Below the pieces are notes generated by a model that made no database searches, was not told the DNA's origin, and worked only from the letters and a program-made list of their open reading frames with translations. 64,000 bases of DNA from Pseudomonadota bacterium (lineage in GTDB: Bacteria > Pseudomonadota > Gammaproteobacteria > Steroidobacterales > Steroidobacteraceae). Positions 19,267 through 27,634 of this stretch are shown in pieces. The stretch is from the NCBI GenBank assembly GCA_019352035.1, contig JABBNZ010000001.1, positions 89,147-153,146 of the forward strand, given 5' to 3'. Every line of letters begins with the position of its first letter. The first letter of the stretch is position 1. The position numbers and the translations under genes are program-made.

Positions 19267-20490
19267 TCAGGCGAGCTGCGCCTGCAGCACGCGCAGGCGG
19301 CGGCGCTGCTGCTGCAGCCTGCGCTCGAGCTCCTTCAGCCGCTGCTGGAAGTTGGCGTGCTCCCAGTGCTCGATGACCGCGCGCTTCTTCTCTTCGAGCC
19401 ACTGCTCCTTCACCTTGGCCCATTCCGCGACCGCGGCGAGGAACGTGTCGTACTCGTGCGACATCCGCTGGCGCAGCTCAGTCACGCGCGAGGCCGGGGC
19501 CACGGCCGGGAGGGCCGCCAGCTTGCGCTCCGCACGGGTGAACTGCATCGCAAGCAACGCCCGCTGGATCTGGAACACGGGCGTGCGCTTCAACCGGCGC
19601 GTGAGCCCGACCACCTGCAGGCTGGCGATCAGCCATTTCGTCGGGTCCCACTGCCACCAGCGGACGCCGTTGCGGTAGTCGTGCGCAAAGATGTGGTGGA
19701 AATTGTGGTAGCCCTCGCCGAAGGTCAGCACCGCCAGCACCGGATTGTCGCGGGCGGTGTTGTCCTCGGTGTAAGGGCGCTCGCCCCACATGTGGGCCAG
19801 GGAATTGATGAAGAAGGTGAAGTGATGGCTCAGCACCAGCCGCAGCACGCCGGCGAGGAGGAAGGTGCCCCAAAGATCGCCCACCAGCCAGCCGGCCGCG
19901 AGCGGCAGGCCGACGTTCGTGAGGAGCACGAGCGCCACATAGTGGCGATGCTGGAAGGCGAGCATGCGGTCGCGGCGCAGGTCGGGGATATTGCTGAAGT
20001 CTTCCTGGCCGCTCGGGTACTCCCGCACCATCCAGCCGATGTGCGAGAACCAGAAGCCGCGCCGCGCCGAGTACGGGTCATGATCCACGTCGTCCACGTT
20101 GAGGTGGTGCCGGCGATGGCCGCTGCACCAGGCCCAGGCGGTGTTCTGCAGTGCCATGGACCCGAAGACCACGAAGAGGACCCGCACGATCCAGTGCGCC
20201 TCGTAGGTGCGGTGCGCCCAGAGGCGGTGATACCCGGCGGTGATCGACATCTCATTGGCGACGAGGAAGACGCCGAGCAGCACCCAGGCGGCGGTCGAGA
20301 AGCCGTGCGTCAATCCGTACCACGGCACGAGCACGACCGCGGCTAGAAAAGTCAAGGAAAACAGTAACGTATTGGTCCAGATGATGGGCGCGCCGCCGGC
20401 GGCGGGGGGCGGGGAGCTCGGGGCAACGGGACGGGACGACGGCATGGCGGTCAAGGGCTCCACGGGTGGCCGGTGAAACTCGCTAAACAT
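19267..20490 (-). CDS. membrane acyl-CoA/fatty acid desaturase
   Basis: A 407-residue di-iron integral membrane desaturase. The three His boxes are HRLWAH, HRRHH and HNFHH, with hydrophobic spans at about 38-60, 66-88 and 180-225, as in delta-9 acyl-CoA desaturases, which introduce a double bond into acyl chains. Beyond the catalytic domain, the last 75 residues are a charged, heptad-like coiled coil (for example KELERRLQQQRRRLRVLQAQL) that the catalytic fold does not need. ATG 20490 is used; an in-frame ATG at 20445 is possible. It is divergent from the xoxF locus, with nearly 490 bases between. Confidence 0.9.
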   Translation of the reverse strand: MFSEFHRPPVEPLTAMPSSRPVAPSSPPPAAGGAPIIWTNTLLFSLTFLAAVVLVPWYGLTHGFSTAAWVLLGVFLVANEMSITAGYHRLWAHRTYEAHWIVRVLFVVFGSMALQNTAWAWCSGHRRHHLNVDDVDHDPYSARRGFWFSHIGWMVREYPSGQEDFSNIPDLRRDRMLAFQHRHYVALVLLTNVGLPLAAGWLVGDLWGTFLLAGVLRLVLSHHFTFFINSLAHMWGERPYTEDNTARDNPVLAVLTFGEGYHNFHHIFAHDYRNGVRWWQWDPTKWLIASLQVVGLTRRLKRTPVFQIQRALLAMQFTRAERKLAALPAVAPASRVTELRQRMSHEYDTFLAAVAEWAKVKEQWLEEKKRAVIEHWEHANFQQRLKELERRLQQQRRRLRVLQAQLA

Positions 20491-20978
20491 AGCACGGTTC
20501 GCCGCGTTCCAGCGAACCCCCGGGGGCGTTTGCGAGATCCCGCACGCCGGACCTGGTGCGGGTCCCCTGGGGGCGCGGCCGGCTGGGCTGCGAGCTGCCG
20601 CTCATGCCGTGATCCGAAGCGGTGACGCTGAAGCTTGCGATGCGCAACGTCCCGATGCCGCCCCTGTTGGCCGGCCGCTGCGGCCGGCCGCCGCCGCCGC
20701 CGATGTCAGGTCTCGTGAAAGAGACACACCGCGTTCCATTGCTGACACACTGGCGCGGCACATTGGGCCTCGGGGTCCGCCGGAAGGCATTCCCCCGGCG
20801 TTTGCGGTTGCAGGCCGGTATCGCCGGGTGTATTCATAGTGCCCGAAAACGCAACCGTGCCCGACATGTGTCCACAACCATGTCCGCCCTGGAGGGCGCC
20901 GCTTCCCTGCGCTTGGATCGGTGGAGGAGCGCCGGAAGCGGCCGTATTTCCGCTATACCAAGAATTTTTGGAGGAGAT
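20491..20978. other. 488-base regulatory gap upstream of the xoxF locus
   Basis: No convincing gene lies here. The stretch separates the desaturase from the xoxF leader ORF and should hold both promoters. It includes the strong palindrome at 20669-20689 and, near its right end, an AT-richer segment (TATACCAAGAATTTTTGG) just before the leader's ribosome-binding site. No promoter could be assigned confidently. Confidence 0.45.
20669..20689. repeat. 21-base GC palindrome in the xoxF upstream region
   Basis: GGCCGGCCGC and GCGGCCGGCC are perfect 10-base arms around a single central T. The hairpin would be too tight to fold without opening the centre. It may be a protein-binding palindrome or a terminator-like stem after the divergent gene's leader. 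It lies about 310 bases upstream of the leader ORF. Confidence 0.5.
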
Positions 20979-21062
20979 ATGAGCTACCAGTTTCAATCCT
21001 TAGTCGTCGAGGCGAGCCTGCTCGCCGGGGCGGCTGCACTCACACAAAAGGGGGACATATGA
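20979..21062 (+). CDS. 27-residue leader ORF overlapping xoxF
   Basis: ATG 20979 is preceded by a near-perfect ribosome-binding site (GGAGGA, 5-6 bases upstream), stronger than that of most genes here. The frame runs 27 codons, beginning MSYQFQSLVVEASLLAGAAA and ending QKGDI. Its TGA overlaps the xoxF ATG as ATGA. The overlap implies translational coupling: ribosomes finishing the leader can restart on xoxF. The peptide has a short hydrophobic middle but no clear signal peptide or metal-binding motif, and it does not resemble PqqA. It could be a coupling or attenuation leader, or a small protein in its own right. I do not recognise a family. Confidence 0.55.
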   Translation: MSYQFQSLVVEASLLAGAAALTQKGDI

Positions 21063-22924
21063 AATTATCAAAGTGGCGCCGGATAGTGGCGCCGGCAGCC
21101 ATCCTCTTGGCGGCGGGCATCGCCTGCGGAGCGGCATCGGTTGCGCACGCCCAGGAAGAGCACAACAACAGTCTCTGGCCGTCGATGGGCCAGAACTACG
21201 CGCTCGACCGGCATAGCAATCTGTCGCAGATCACCTCCTCCAACGTTAGCCGGCTGGGAATGATCTGGTCGCAGTCCCTCGGGGCTCTGCGCGGCCAGGA
21301 AGGTCAGCCGATCGTCGTCAACGTCGACGGCAAGCCGATGATGTTCTTCGTCAGCGCATGGCCGAACATCGTGCAGGCGCTCGACCTGTCGAATCCGGAT
21401 CATCCCGTCGAGGTCTGGAATTACGTGAAGAAGACGGATCGCGACCTGTCGGCCGTGCCGCGCGCCTGCTGCGACACCGTCAACCGCGGTCTGAACTATG
21501 CCGACGGCAAGGTTCTCTTCAACACGCTCGACGGCTATCTCATCGCGCTCGACGCCAGGACCGGCAAGGTGGACTGGGAGGTCAAGCACGCCTACCCCGA
21601 TAAAGGGGAGACCGTCACCAATGCGCCGCTGATCGCGGACGGCAAGGTGATCGTCGGCTTCGGTGGCGATGAGTTCGGGGCCCGCGGCGCGGTCTCGGCC
21701 TACAATCTCTCGGACGGCAAGCAGGTCTGGAAGTACTGGGACAACGGCACCGACCAGCAGGTCGGCTTCACCCGGGCGACCAACAAGTGGAACCCGCAGT
21801 ATGGCACCTACGGCCACAACCTCGGGATGACCTATCCGGGCGACGAGTGGAAGCGCGGCGGCGGTGCGGCCTGGGCGTGGTACAGCTACGACCCGAAGCT
21901 CAAGCTGGTGTACTACGGCTCGGGCAACCCCGGTCTGTGGAGCCCGTCATACCGTTGCGGCGCTCATCCGCCGACCCAGCAGTCGTGCAACGACGGCAAG
22001 TGGGACAACAAGTGGTCGATGACCATGTTCGCCCGCAACGTCGAGACCGGCAAGGTCGTATGGGCCATGCAGATGACCCCGTTCGATCAGTGGGACTATG
22101 ACGGCGTCAACGAGCCGATCCTGGTCAACATGAAGATACAGGGCAAGGAAGTGCCGACGGTCGTCCAATTCGACCGCAACGGCTTTGCCTACGTCTGGAA
22201 CCGGGCGACCGGCACGCTGCTGGAAGCGCACAAGTTCGTCTATACGAACTGGGCGGAGAAGGTGGACCTGCACACCGGGCGTCCGGTGAAGGTGTACGAG
22301 CACTCGCCATTGCTGGTCAACCAAATGGCCCAGGCCTGTCCGTCGGCGATGGGCGGCAAGGATCAGCAGCCGGCTTCCGTGGATCCCTCGAACCCGGAGG
22401 TCTTCTACGTCCCGACGAACAACTGGTGCATGCAGGATACGCCGCAAACCCGTACCAGCATGCAGCAGGGCATCGTCTACGTCTTTGCCAACGTGTACAT
22501 GTATGAGCACAAGCCCGGCGTCGCCGGCCGCTTGAAGGCGTTCAACGTGATCACCGGCAAGACGCTCTGGAACATTCCGGACAAGTACCCGAACTGGAGC
22601 GGCACTCTCAACACCAGCGGCAACCTCGTGTTCTACGGCAGCTTGGGTGGCGATTTCCGTGCCGTCGACATGAAGACCGGCAAGGTCCTCTGGTCACGCA
22701 AGCTCGGCTCCGGAATCATCGGCAACCCGATCACGTATGAGGTGGATGGACACCAGTACGTATCGGTGTTCTCCGGCATCGGCGGCTGGATCGGGCTGCC
22801 CGTGACGGCGGGCCTCGATCTGAGCGACAAGTACGGAGCGATCGGAGCCACGGCGATGGCGAAGGCGACCCACCTGAACATGATTCCTCAGGGTGGCGAG
22901 CTGTACACCTTCCGCCTGATGTGA
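21059..22924 (+). CDS. xoxF: lanthanide-type PQQ alcohol dehydrogenase, XoxF-like
   Basis: Periplasmic quinoprotein of 621 residues with a signal peptide ending in SVAHAQ. The eight-bladed propeller carries tryptophan-docking repeats (for example TGKVDWEV, GKVVWAM, GKVLWSRK). The vicinal disulfide C137-C138 (RACCDTVNRG) stacks on PQQ. The metal ligands expected from XoxF structures are present: E205 (GGDEFG), N290 (GSGNPG), catalytic D346, and an extra D348 in WDYDGVNE. That extra Asp marks lanthanide-dependent enzymes; the calcium enzyme MxaF has Ala there. An insertion near 295-315 adds two Cys (C300, C310). The substrate is probably methanol or another short alcohol. ATG 21059 follows AAAGGGGGA. 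XoxJ-, XoxG- and Ped/Lut-like genes follow. Confidence 0.92.
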   Translation: MKLSKWRRIVAPAAILLAAGIACGAASVAHAQEEHNNSLWPSMGQNYALDRHSNLSQITSSNVSRLGMIWSQSLGALRGQEGQPIVVNVDGKPMMFFVSAWPNIVQALDLSNPDHPVEVWNYVKKTDRDLSAVPRACCDTVNRGLNYADGKVLFNTLDGYLIALDARTGKVDWEVKHAYPDKGETVTNAPLIADGKVIVGFGGDEFGARGAVSAYNLSDGKQVWKYWDNGTDQQVGFTRATNKWNPQYGTYGHNLGMTYPGDEWKRGGGAAWAWYSYDPKLKLVYYGSGNPGLWSPSYRCGAHPPTQQSCNDGKWDNKWSMTMFARNVETGKVVWAMQMTPFDQWDYDGVNEPILVNMKIQGKEVPTVVQFDRNGFAYVWNRATGTLLEAHKFVYTNWAEKVDLHTGRPVKVYEHSPLLVNQMAQACPSAMGGKDQQPASVDPSNPEVFYVPTNNWCMQDTPQTRTSMQQGIVYVFANVYMYEHKPGVAGRLKAFNVITGKTLWNIPDKYPNWSGTLNTSGNLVFYGSLGGDFRAVDMKTGKVLWSRKLGSGIIGNPITYEVDGHQYVSVFSGIGGWIGLPVTAGLDLSDKYGAIGATAMAKATHLNMIPQGGELYTFRLM

Positions 22925-22932
22925 TAGACCAT

Positions 22933-22967
22933 GGCACCCTGCGGAAGCGCGGCTTCCGCGGGGTGCC
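22933..22967 (+). terminator. strong stem-loop between xoxF and xoxJ
   Basis: GGCACCC-T-GCGGAAGC pairs with GCTTCCGC-G-GGGTGCC around a GCG loop, giving a 16-pair stem including one U-G wobble, eight bases after the xoxF stop. The sequence that follows (TGCTTCTCTCCCC) lacks a proper U-run, so partial termination or protection of the xoxF mRNA 3' end is more likely than full termination. Confidence 0.6.
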
Positions 22968-23068
22968 TGCTTCTCTCCCCGTTCGCTGCACCTGACCGGA
23001 TGAGCGTGGGAACAGGATGGCTTTCCGCGAGTCCAAGGTAACGCGACTCCTCAGTCCAAGGGTGCCCG

Positions 23069-24859
23069 ATGCCGGTTCTGCCGCGATCTGCCCGCTGTCT
23101 GATGTTAGCGGGAGCTTTGCTGATCACCGCTCTTTTCGCTTCGACCGCATTTGCTGATACCGCCCCGACCCAGCCGGCGAGCAGCTCGGGGTACCTGCAG
23201 GGACCCTGGGCCGGCAAGGACTTCGACGAGCTGGATCAAGCGGAAATAGACGCCGCCAAGCAAGCGGCTCTCCATGCCCGCTTCCGTGTCCTTCGCGTCT
23301 GCGCGGACCCCGGCAACATGCCGCTGTCCAATCGCAAGCAGCAGGGATACGAAAACAAGATCCTCCAGGTTCTCGCCAGGTCGATGGGCGCCAGGCTGAG
23401 CTACTACTGGCGTGCCTACACGGGCAACGTCGTCGGTCAGGCATTCGGAACGGCCGACGAGTGCGACCTCCTGGTCGACATGCCGGTGCATAGCGAGGAC
23501 GTCCTCTCGACCATTCCGATCTACCGCACGACCTATGTGCTCGTCTGGCGCAACAACGAGCGCCTCAATATCAGGAGCCTGAGCGACCCCAGCCTCAAGC
23601 GGTTGCGGGTCGGCGTGTTCCAGATCTCGGCATTGCGCCGGGCGCTCGCGGACCACGGCGTGATCTCCAACGTGACGGTCTGGCCGGTGGCCAGCGACAC
23701 GGAATGGGTGCCGGCCCATCAGCCCTGGAACCAGGTCGAGCAGGTGGTCGACGGCAAGCTCGACATCGCCGCCGCGTGGGGGCCCATGGCCGGGTGGCTG
23801 AAGACCATGAAAGGGGCGCCGATCACGATTCAGCCCACCAATCTCATGGATAACGACATTCCGATGGAATTCAGCCTCGGGATCAGCGTCCCGAGGCGCG
23901 ACGTGGTGCTGAAATTCGCCCTCGACGATGCGCTCAAGGCGAACCGCGCCGCGATCCAGCACATCCTGGATCAATATGGCGTGCCGCTGGTGACATGCGC
24001 CGACTGCGTGATTCCGGGCAATCTTCCGGCGCACGGCAGCTACATGCAGCACATGACCGCGGACACCGCCGGACAGCCGACGCACTGGACGGTTTCGCGC
24101 GCGCAGCTCGACAAGTGGCTGGCGGAAGGCGCGAGCGTCAACAAGGAGCTTTATGACGCCGTTCTCGCCAACGACATCGATCGTACCTCCTACCTGATCG
24201 GCAAAGGTGCCGACGTCAACGAGCCGAGCAATCTGGGCACCTCGCCGCTGACCGTGGCCGCGCGCGCCGGCTGCATCCCCATGATGCAGCTTCTGGTCGA
24301 GCACGGGGCCAAGGTGAATCAGCCGGACAGTGACGGCTCGACGGCGCTGATGGGCGCGGTCATGCGCAATCAGACCAAATCCGTGCAATTCCTGCTGGCG
24401 CACGGCGCGGACCTCCACAAGGGGGCGCCCCGCGGCTTCACGCTGTTGTCGCTCGCCCTCGAGGAGCACCAGTACGATGCCGCATACGATCTCATCAAAG
24501 CCGGCGCGAACGTAAACACCCCTGCCAGCAAGTACCGCCTGACACCCCTCATGGTGGTCGCGAGCGAGCTGCCGCCGGGGCCGGAGAGCATGGTGCGGGT
24601 GATGCAGGAGCACACGCCGATGGATGTGGCCCGAGCCTTGCTGGCGCGCAAGGCGAACGTGAACGCAACCGATACCGCCGGCGTCACGGCCCTCATGATC
24701 GCGGCGGCGCATGACAATTCCCCCATGATCGCTTTGCTGATCCAGGCCGGCGCGAATCCGCAGCTCAAGTCGGCGGCGGGCGAGACCGCGCGCGACATTG
24801 CAGTCAAGAATGACAATCTCGGCGCGATACGGACGCTCAGTTTGCTCGTCCGCCAATAA
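23069..24859 (+). CDS. xoxJ: XoxJ/MoxJ-like binding protein fused to ankyrin repeats
   Basis: A 596-residue exported protein (signal MPVLPRSARCLMLAGALLITALFASTAFA). Residues about 74-325 form a periplasmic substrate-binding-like domain of the quinoprotein-associated (MoxJ/XoxJ) type: LRVCADPGNMPLSN, QQGYENKILQVLA, DLLVDMPV, RVGVFQISALRRAL and DIAAAWGPMAGW. A Cys pair (C310, C313) follows. Residues about 356-596 are at least six ankyrin repeats, with motifs such as GADVNEPSNLGTSPLTVAARAG and GSTALMGAV. XoxJ is thought to interact with XoxF and aid its activation or maturation. The ankyrin array is an added protein-binding surface exported with it. Usual MoxJ/XoxJ proteins are about 270-300 residues. 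Confidence 0.85.
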   Translation: MPVLPRSARCLMLAGALLITALFASTAFADTAPTQPASSSGYLQGPWAGKDFDELDQAEIDAAKQAALHARFRVLRVCADPGNMPLSNRKQQGYENKILQVLARSMGARLSYYWRAYTGNVVGQAFGTADECDLLVDMPVHSEDVLSTIPIYRTTYVLVWRNNERLNIRSLSDPSLKRLRVGVFQISALRRALADHGVISNVTVWPVASDTEWVPAHQPWNQVEQVVDGKLDIAAAWGPMAGWLKTMKGAPITIQPTNLMDNDIPMEFSLGISVPRRDVVLKFALDDALKANRAAIQHILDQYGVPLVTCADCVIPGNLPAHGSYMQHMTADTAGQPTHWTVSRAQLDKWLAEGASVNKELYDAVLANDIDRTSYLIGKGADVNEPSNLGTSPLTVAARAGCIPMMQLLVEHGAKVNQPDSDGSTALMGAVMRNQTKSVQFLLAHGADLHKGAPRGFTLLSLALEEHQYDAAYDLIKAGANVNTPASKYRLTPLMVVASELPPGPESMVRVMQEHTPMDVARALLARKANVNATDTAGVTALMIAAAHDNSPMIALLIQAGANPQLKSAAGETARDIAVKNDNLGAIRTLSLLVRQ

Positions 24860-24901
24860 TCGGCTACACACCGTAATTCTCAGGTAACCGGAGGAATGAT
24901 G

Positions 24902-25420
24902 ATGAAACGCTTCGCTGGCGTTGCTTTGGTCTTCGCGCTGATCGGCGCGGCGGGGTGCTGGCTCGCCGCACCCTCTTTCGCTGCAGCCGCAAAGCCCGCC
25001 GCTTTCAAGTTGACGCCGGCCATTCTGGCCGAGCCGCCGGTGAAGGTCGTCGCCCAGGCCCCGAAGGGCTCGCTTCACGATCCATACGCTGGCAACGCCA
25101 AGGTCGCCAAGGAGGGGCACCAGCTGTTCTTCCACTACGGCTGCAACGGCTGTCACGGCGGCGGTGGAGGCGGCGGCATGTGCCCACCGCTCATCAACGG
25201 CGTCTGGATCTACGGCGGAAGCGATGACACGCTGTTCCGTCTCATCTCTCTCGGGTCGACCAAGATGCAAGCGGCGGGTTATCAGCGTGAGGCGCTGGAG
25301 AACGTCATCGGTCCGATGCCGCAGATGGGTCTGCTGATTCACCACTCCAGCGATGTCTTCAAGATCATCACGTGGATCCGGTCCGCCTATCAGGGATCGC
25401 CGGATCACAAGTACCACTGA
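24902..25420 (+). CDS. xoxG: XoxG-like periplasmic cytochrome c
   Basis: A 172-residue exported c-type cytochrome, the likely electron acceptor of XoxF. The signal peptide is followed by a single haem site C81-N-G-C84-H85. An unusual run of seven Gly follows the haem motif directly, then MCPPLINGVWIYGGSDDTLF, a segment shared with XoxG/cytochrome cL-like proteins. PMPQMG near 140 offers the axial Met. Three tandem ATGs occur (24896, 24899, 24902); GGAGGA is best spaced for the third. Position directly after xoxJ gives the order xoxF-xoxJ-xoxG, slightly different from the common xoxF-G-J. Confidence 0.85.
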   Translation: MKRFAGVALVFALIGAAGCWLAAPSFAAAAKPAAFKLTPAILAEPPVKVVAQAPKGSLHDPYAGNAKVAKEGHQLFFHYGCNGCHGGGGGGGMCPPLINGVWIYGGSDDTLFRLISLGSTKMQAAGYQREALENVIGPMPQMGLLIHHSSDVFKIITWIRSAYQGSPDHKYH

Positions 25421-25433
25421 GCGTTTCGCGATC

Positions 25434-26657
25434 GTGCGACATGCCGTTCGCATGGTGGGGCTGCTCACGCTGGCTTTGCTGGCCGGCGTGAGCCAGTCCT
25501 TCTGGTCACCGAGCGCGGCGGCACACGCGGCGGTGCGCGCTTTCTCGATCACCTTCCTGCGCAAGAAGTACCACTTCAATCCCGAGATCCTGCCCTCGCT
25601 CCTGGAGACCCATCCGGCCAACCTGGGTCTGGCCGGCTCCCAGGAAGCGATCTACGAGCTCAACACGGCCGGGAAGTTCATAGGCTGGAACTTCAAGCTG
25701 AACGTGGTGACGGTTCCGGATGGCGGCAACCTCGCCGCGACGGCGGCCCGCCTGCTCGCCCGCGGACCCCAGGTCATCATCTCCGACCTGCGTCCGGCGG
25801 ATCTCCTGACGGTCTCGGATCTGCCTTCCGCGAAGAATGCGCTGATCCTGGACATGCGGACGACCGAGGATCGTCTGCGGCAGCAGGAGTGCCGGGCGAA
25901 CGTCTTTCACCTGCTTCCGAGCCAGGCGATGCGCACGGATGCGATCGCTCAGTACCTGGTATGGAAGCGCTGGCCCCGCTGGTTCATCATTCAGGGCCCC
26001 ACCAGGGAGGACGCGGTCTACGCGGCGGACATTCGCCGCTCGGCCGCACGCTACGGCGCCCGCATCGTCGCGCAGCGGAGCTACAACTACAATCCCGGCT
26101 CGCGCCGCAGCGATACCGGCTATCAGCAGATCCAGACGCAGATGCCGCTCGCGACGGAGGTCAGCGGCGATTACGACGTGATCTTCGTGGCGGATGAGAC
26201 CGATCTGTTCGGCGACTATCTTCCCTACAACACCTACGCGGCGCGTCCGGTGGTGGGGACGCAAGGTCTCGTGGCGAGCGCCTGGACCCCGGCGTACCAG
26301 GAATACGCGGCGCTGCAGATGCAGCAGCGGTTCGATCTCTTCGCCCATCGGGGCATGACCGAGCGCGACTATGGCGGTTGGCTGGCCGTCAGGATCATCG
26401 GCAACGCCGTCATGCGGGCGCAGAAGACCTCGCCCCTGCCGATGCGCAAGTACCTGCGGTCGAAGGACTTCCTCGTCGCCGGCTACAAAGGGCAGGGCCT
26501 GACCTTTCGCCGCTGGGACAACCAGCTGCGCCAGCCCGTGCTGCTGTCGACGCCGCTGATGACCGTCTCCATGTCGCCGCAGCACGGTTTCCTCCATCCC
26601 GGATACACGACCGATACCCTGGGTTTCGACGAGCCGGAGACGAAATGCCATTTCTGA
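25434..26657 (+). CDS. PQQ-dehydrogenase-associated periplasmic binding protein (PedA/LutA-like)
   Basis: A roughly 407-residue exported protein. GTG 25434 gives RHAVRMVGLLTLALLAGVSQSF as signal peptide; ATG 25452 is an alternative. The body has a branched-chain-type periplasmic binding fold: FKLNVVTVPDGGNLAATAARLLARGPQVIISDL, NVFHLLPSQAMRTDAIAQYLVWKRW and YDVIFVADETDLFGDYLPY. This pattern belongs to the binding proteins found with PQQ alcohol dehydrogenases and the PedABC/LutAEF transporters implicated in lanthanide uptake. Its probable partners are the ATPase at 30226 and the permease at 31014. It overlaps the next gene by 13 bases. The exact ligand is inferred only from family. Confidence 0.8.
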   Translation: MRHAVRMVGLLTLALLAGVSQSFWSPSAAAHAAVRAFSITFLRKKYHFNPEILPSLLETHPANLGLAGSQEAIYELNTAGKFIGWNFKLNVVTVPDGGNLAATAARLLARGPQVIISDLRPADLLTVSDLPSAKNALILDMRTTEDRLRQQECRANVFHLLPSQAMRTDAIAQYLVWKRWPRWFIIQGPTREDAVYAADIRRSAARYGARIVAQRSYNYNPGSRRSDTGYQQIQTQMPLATEVSGDYDVIFVADETDLFGDYLPYNTYAARPVVGTQGLVASAWTPAYQEYAALQMQQRFDLFAHRGMTERDYGGWLAVRIIGNAVMRAQKTSPLPMRKYLRSKDFLVAGYKGQGLTFRRWDNQLRQPVLLSTPLMTVSMSPQHGFLHPGYTTDTLGFDEPETKCHF

Positions 26658-27634
26658 GAGCGACCGGTGGCCGGACGGCGCCGGCCCTGTTGGCCGTCCT
26701 CCTGTGTTCCCTCGCCGCGACCGCCCGCGCGAGCGAGCTCTTCGTCAGCAACGAAGTCGACGACACGGTGACGGTGCTCAACGGAGAGACCTACAAGATC
26801 ATCGCGACGATTCCCACGGATCAGCGGCCGCGGGGGATCTTCGCGACCCCGGACCACAAGTACGTCCTGGTCTGCGACGGTGACTCGAGCAACATCGATG
26901 TCATCGACACGAAGACGATGAAGGTCGTGCGGAAGATCGATACCGGCCCGGACCCGGAGACGCTGGCGATGTCCCCGTCGGGCGACAAGGTCTACGTGTC
27001 CAACGAGAACAACGCCCTGGTCACCATCATCAATTTCGCCACGGGCAAGTGGATCACGCAGATCCCGGTCGGGATAGAGCCTGAGGGCCTCGGCGTCAGC
27101 AGGCGCGGGCACACGGTGGTCGTTGTGTCCGAGACCACCAGCATGGCGCATTTCATCGACACGAAGACCTGGAAGGTCGTCGCCAACATTCTCGTCGATA
27201 CGAGGCCCAGGATCGCGCAGTTCACCCGGGATTACCGCGAGCTCTGGGTCTCCTCGGAAGTCGGCGGAACGGTCTCGGTCATCAACCCGGCCACCCATCA
27301 GATCGTGCACATCATCAACTTCCACATTCCCGGGATCGACAAGGAATACATCGGGCCTGTCGGTGTGCGCTTCACGCCCGATGACCGGACCGCGTTCGTG
27401 GCGCTCGGGCGCGCCAACAGGGTCGCCGTGGTCGACCGCAAGACCTACAAGGTCGAGAAATACATCCTGGTCGGACAGCGGCCCTGGCAGATTGCTTTCA
27501 GTCCGCACCACAAGAGGCTCTTCGTCGTCAACGGACTCACGAATGACGTGACGATCATCGACGTGGCATCGCTGCAAGCGGTGAAGTCCGTTCCTGTCGG
27601 CCGTCTGCCGTGGGGCATCGCCGTCATCCCGTGA
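26645..27634 (+). CDS. exported YVTN beta-propeller protein of PQQ clusters
   Basis: A 329-residue exported protein with signal ALLAVLLCSLAATARA, followed by seven YVTN-type beta-propeller repeats: LFVSNEVDDTVTVLNGETYK, KVYVSNENNALVTIINFATGK, ELWVSSEVGGTVSVINPATH and RLFVVNGLTNDVTIIDVASL. It matches the beta-propeller proteins regularly found beside PQQ-dependent alcohol dehydrogenases and in the lut cluster (LutD-like). The start lies within the end of the previous gene, so the two are translationally coupled. The molecular role is not established; a periplasmic scaffold or metal/cofactor delivery role is plausible. Confidence 0.85.
   Translation: MPFLRATGGRTAPALLAVLLCSLAATARASELFVSNEVDDTVTVLNGETYKIIATIPTDQRPRGIFATPDHKYVLVCDGDSSNIDVIDTKTMKVVRKIDTGPDPETLAMSPSGDKVYVSNENNALVTIINFATGKWITQIPVGIEPEGLGVSRRGHTVVVVSETTSMAHFIDTKTWKVVANILVDTRPRIAQFTRDYRELWVSSEVGGTVSVINPATHQIVHIINFHIPGIDKEYIGPVGVRFTPDDRTAFVALGRANRVAVVDRKTYKVEKYILVGQRPWQIAFSPHHKRLFVVNGLTNDVTIIDVASLQAVKSVPVGRLPWGIAVIP

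Noticed and set aside
23105..25621. An 838-codon minus-strand frame opposite xoxJ and xoxG
   Set aside because: No recognisable domain; it spans two well-supported genes and their gap, as shadow frames do.
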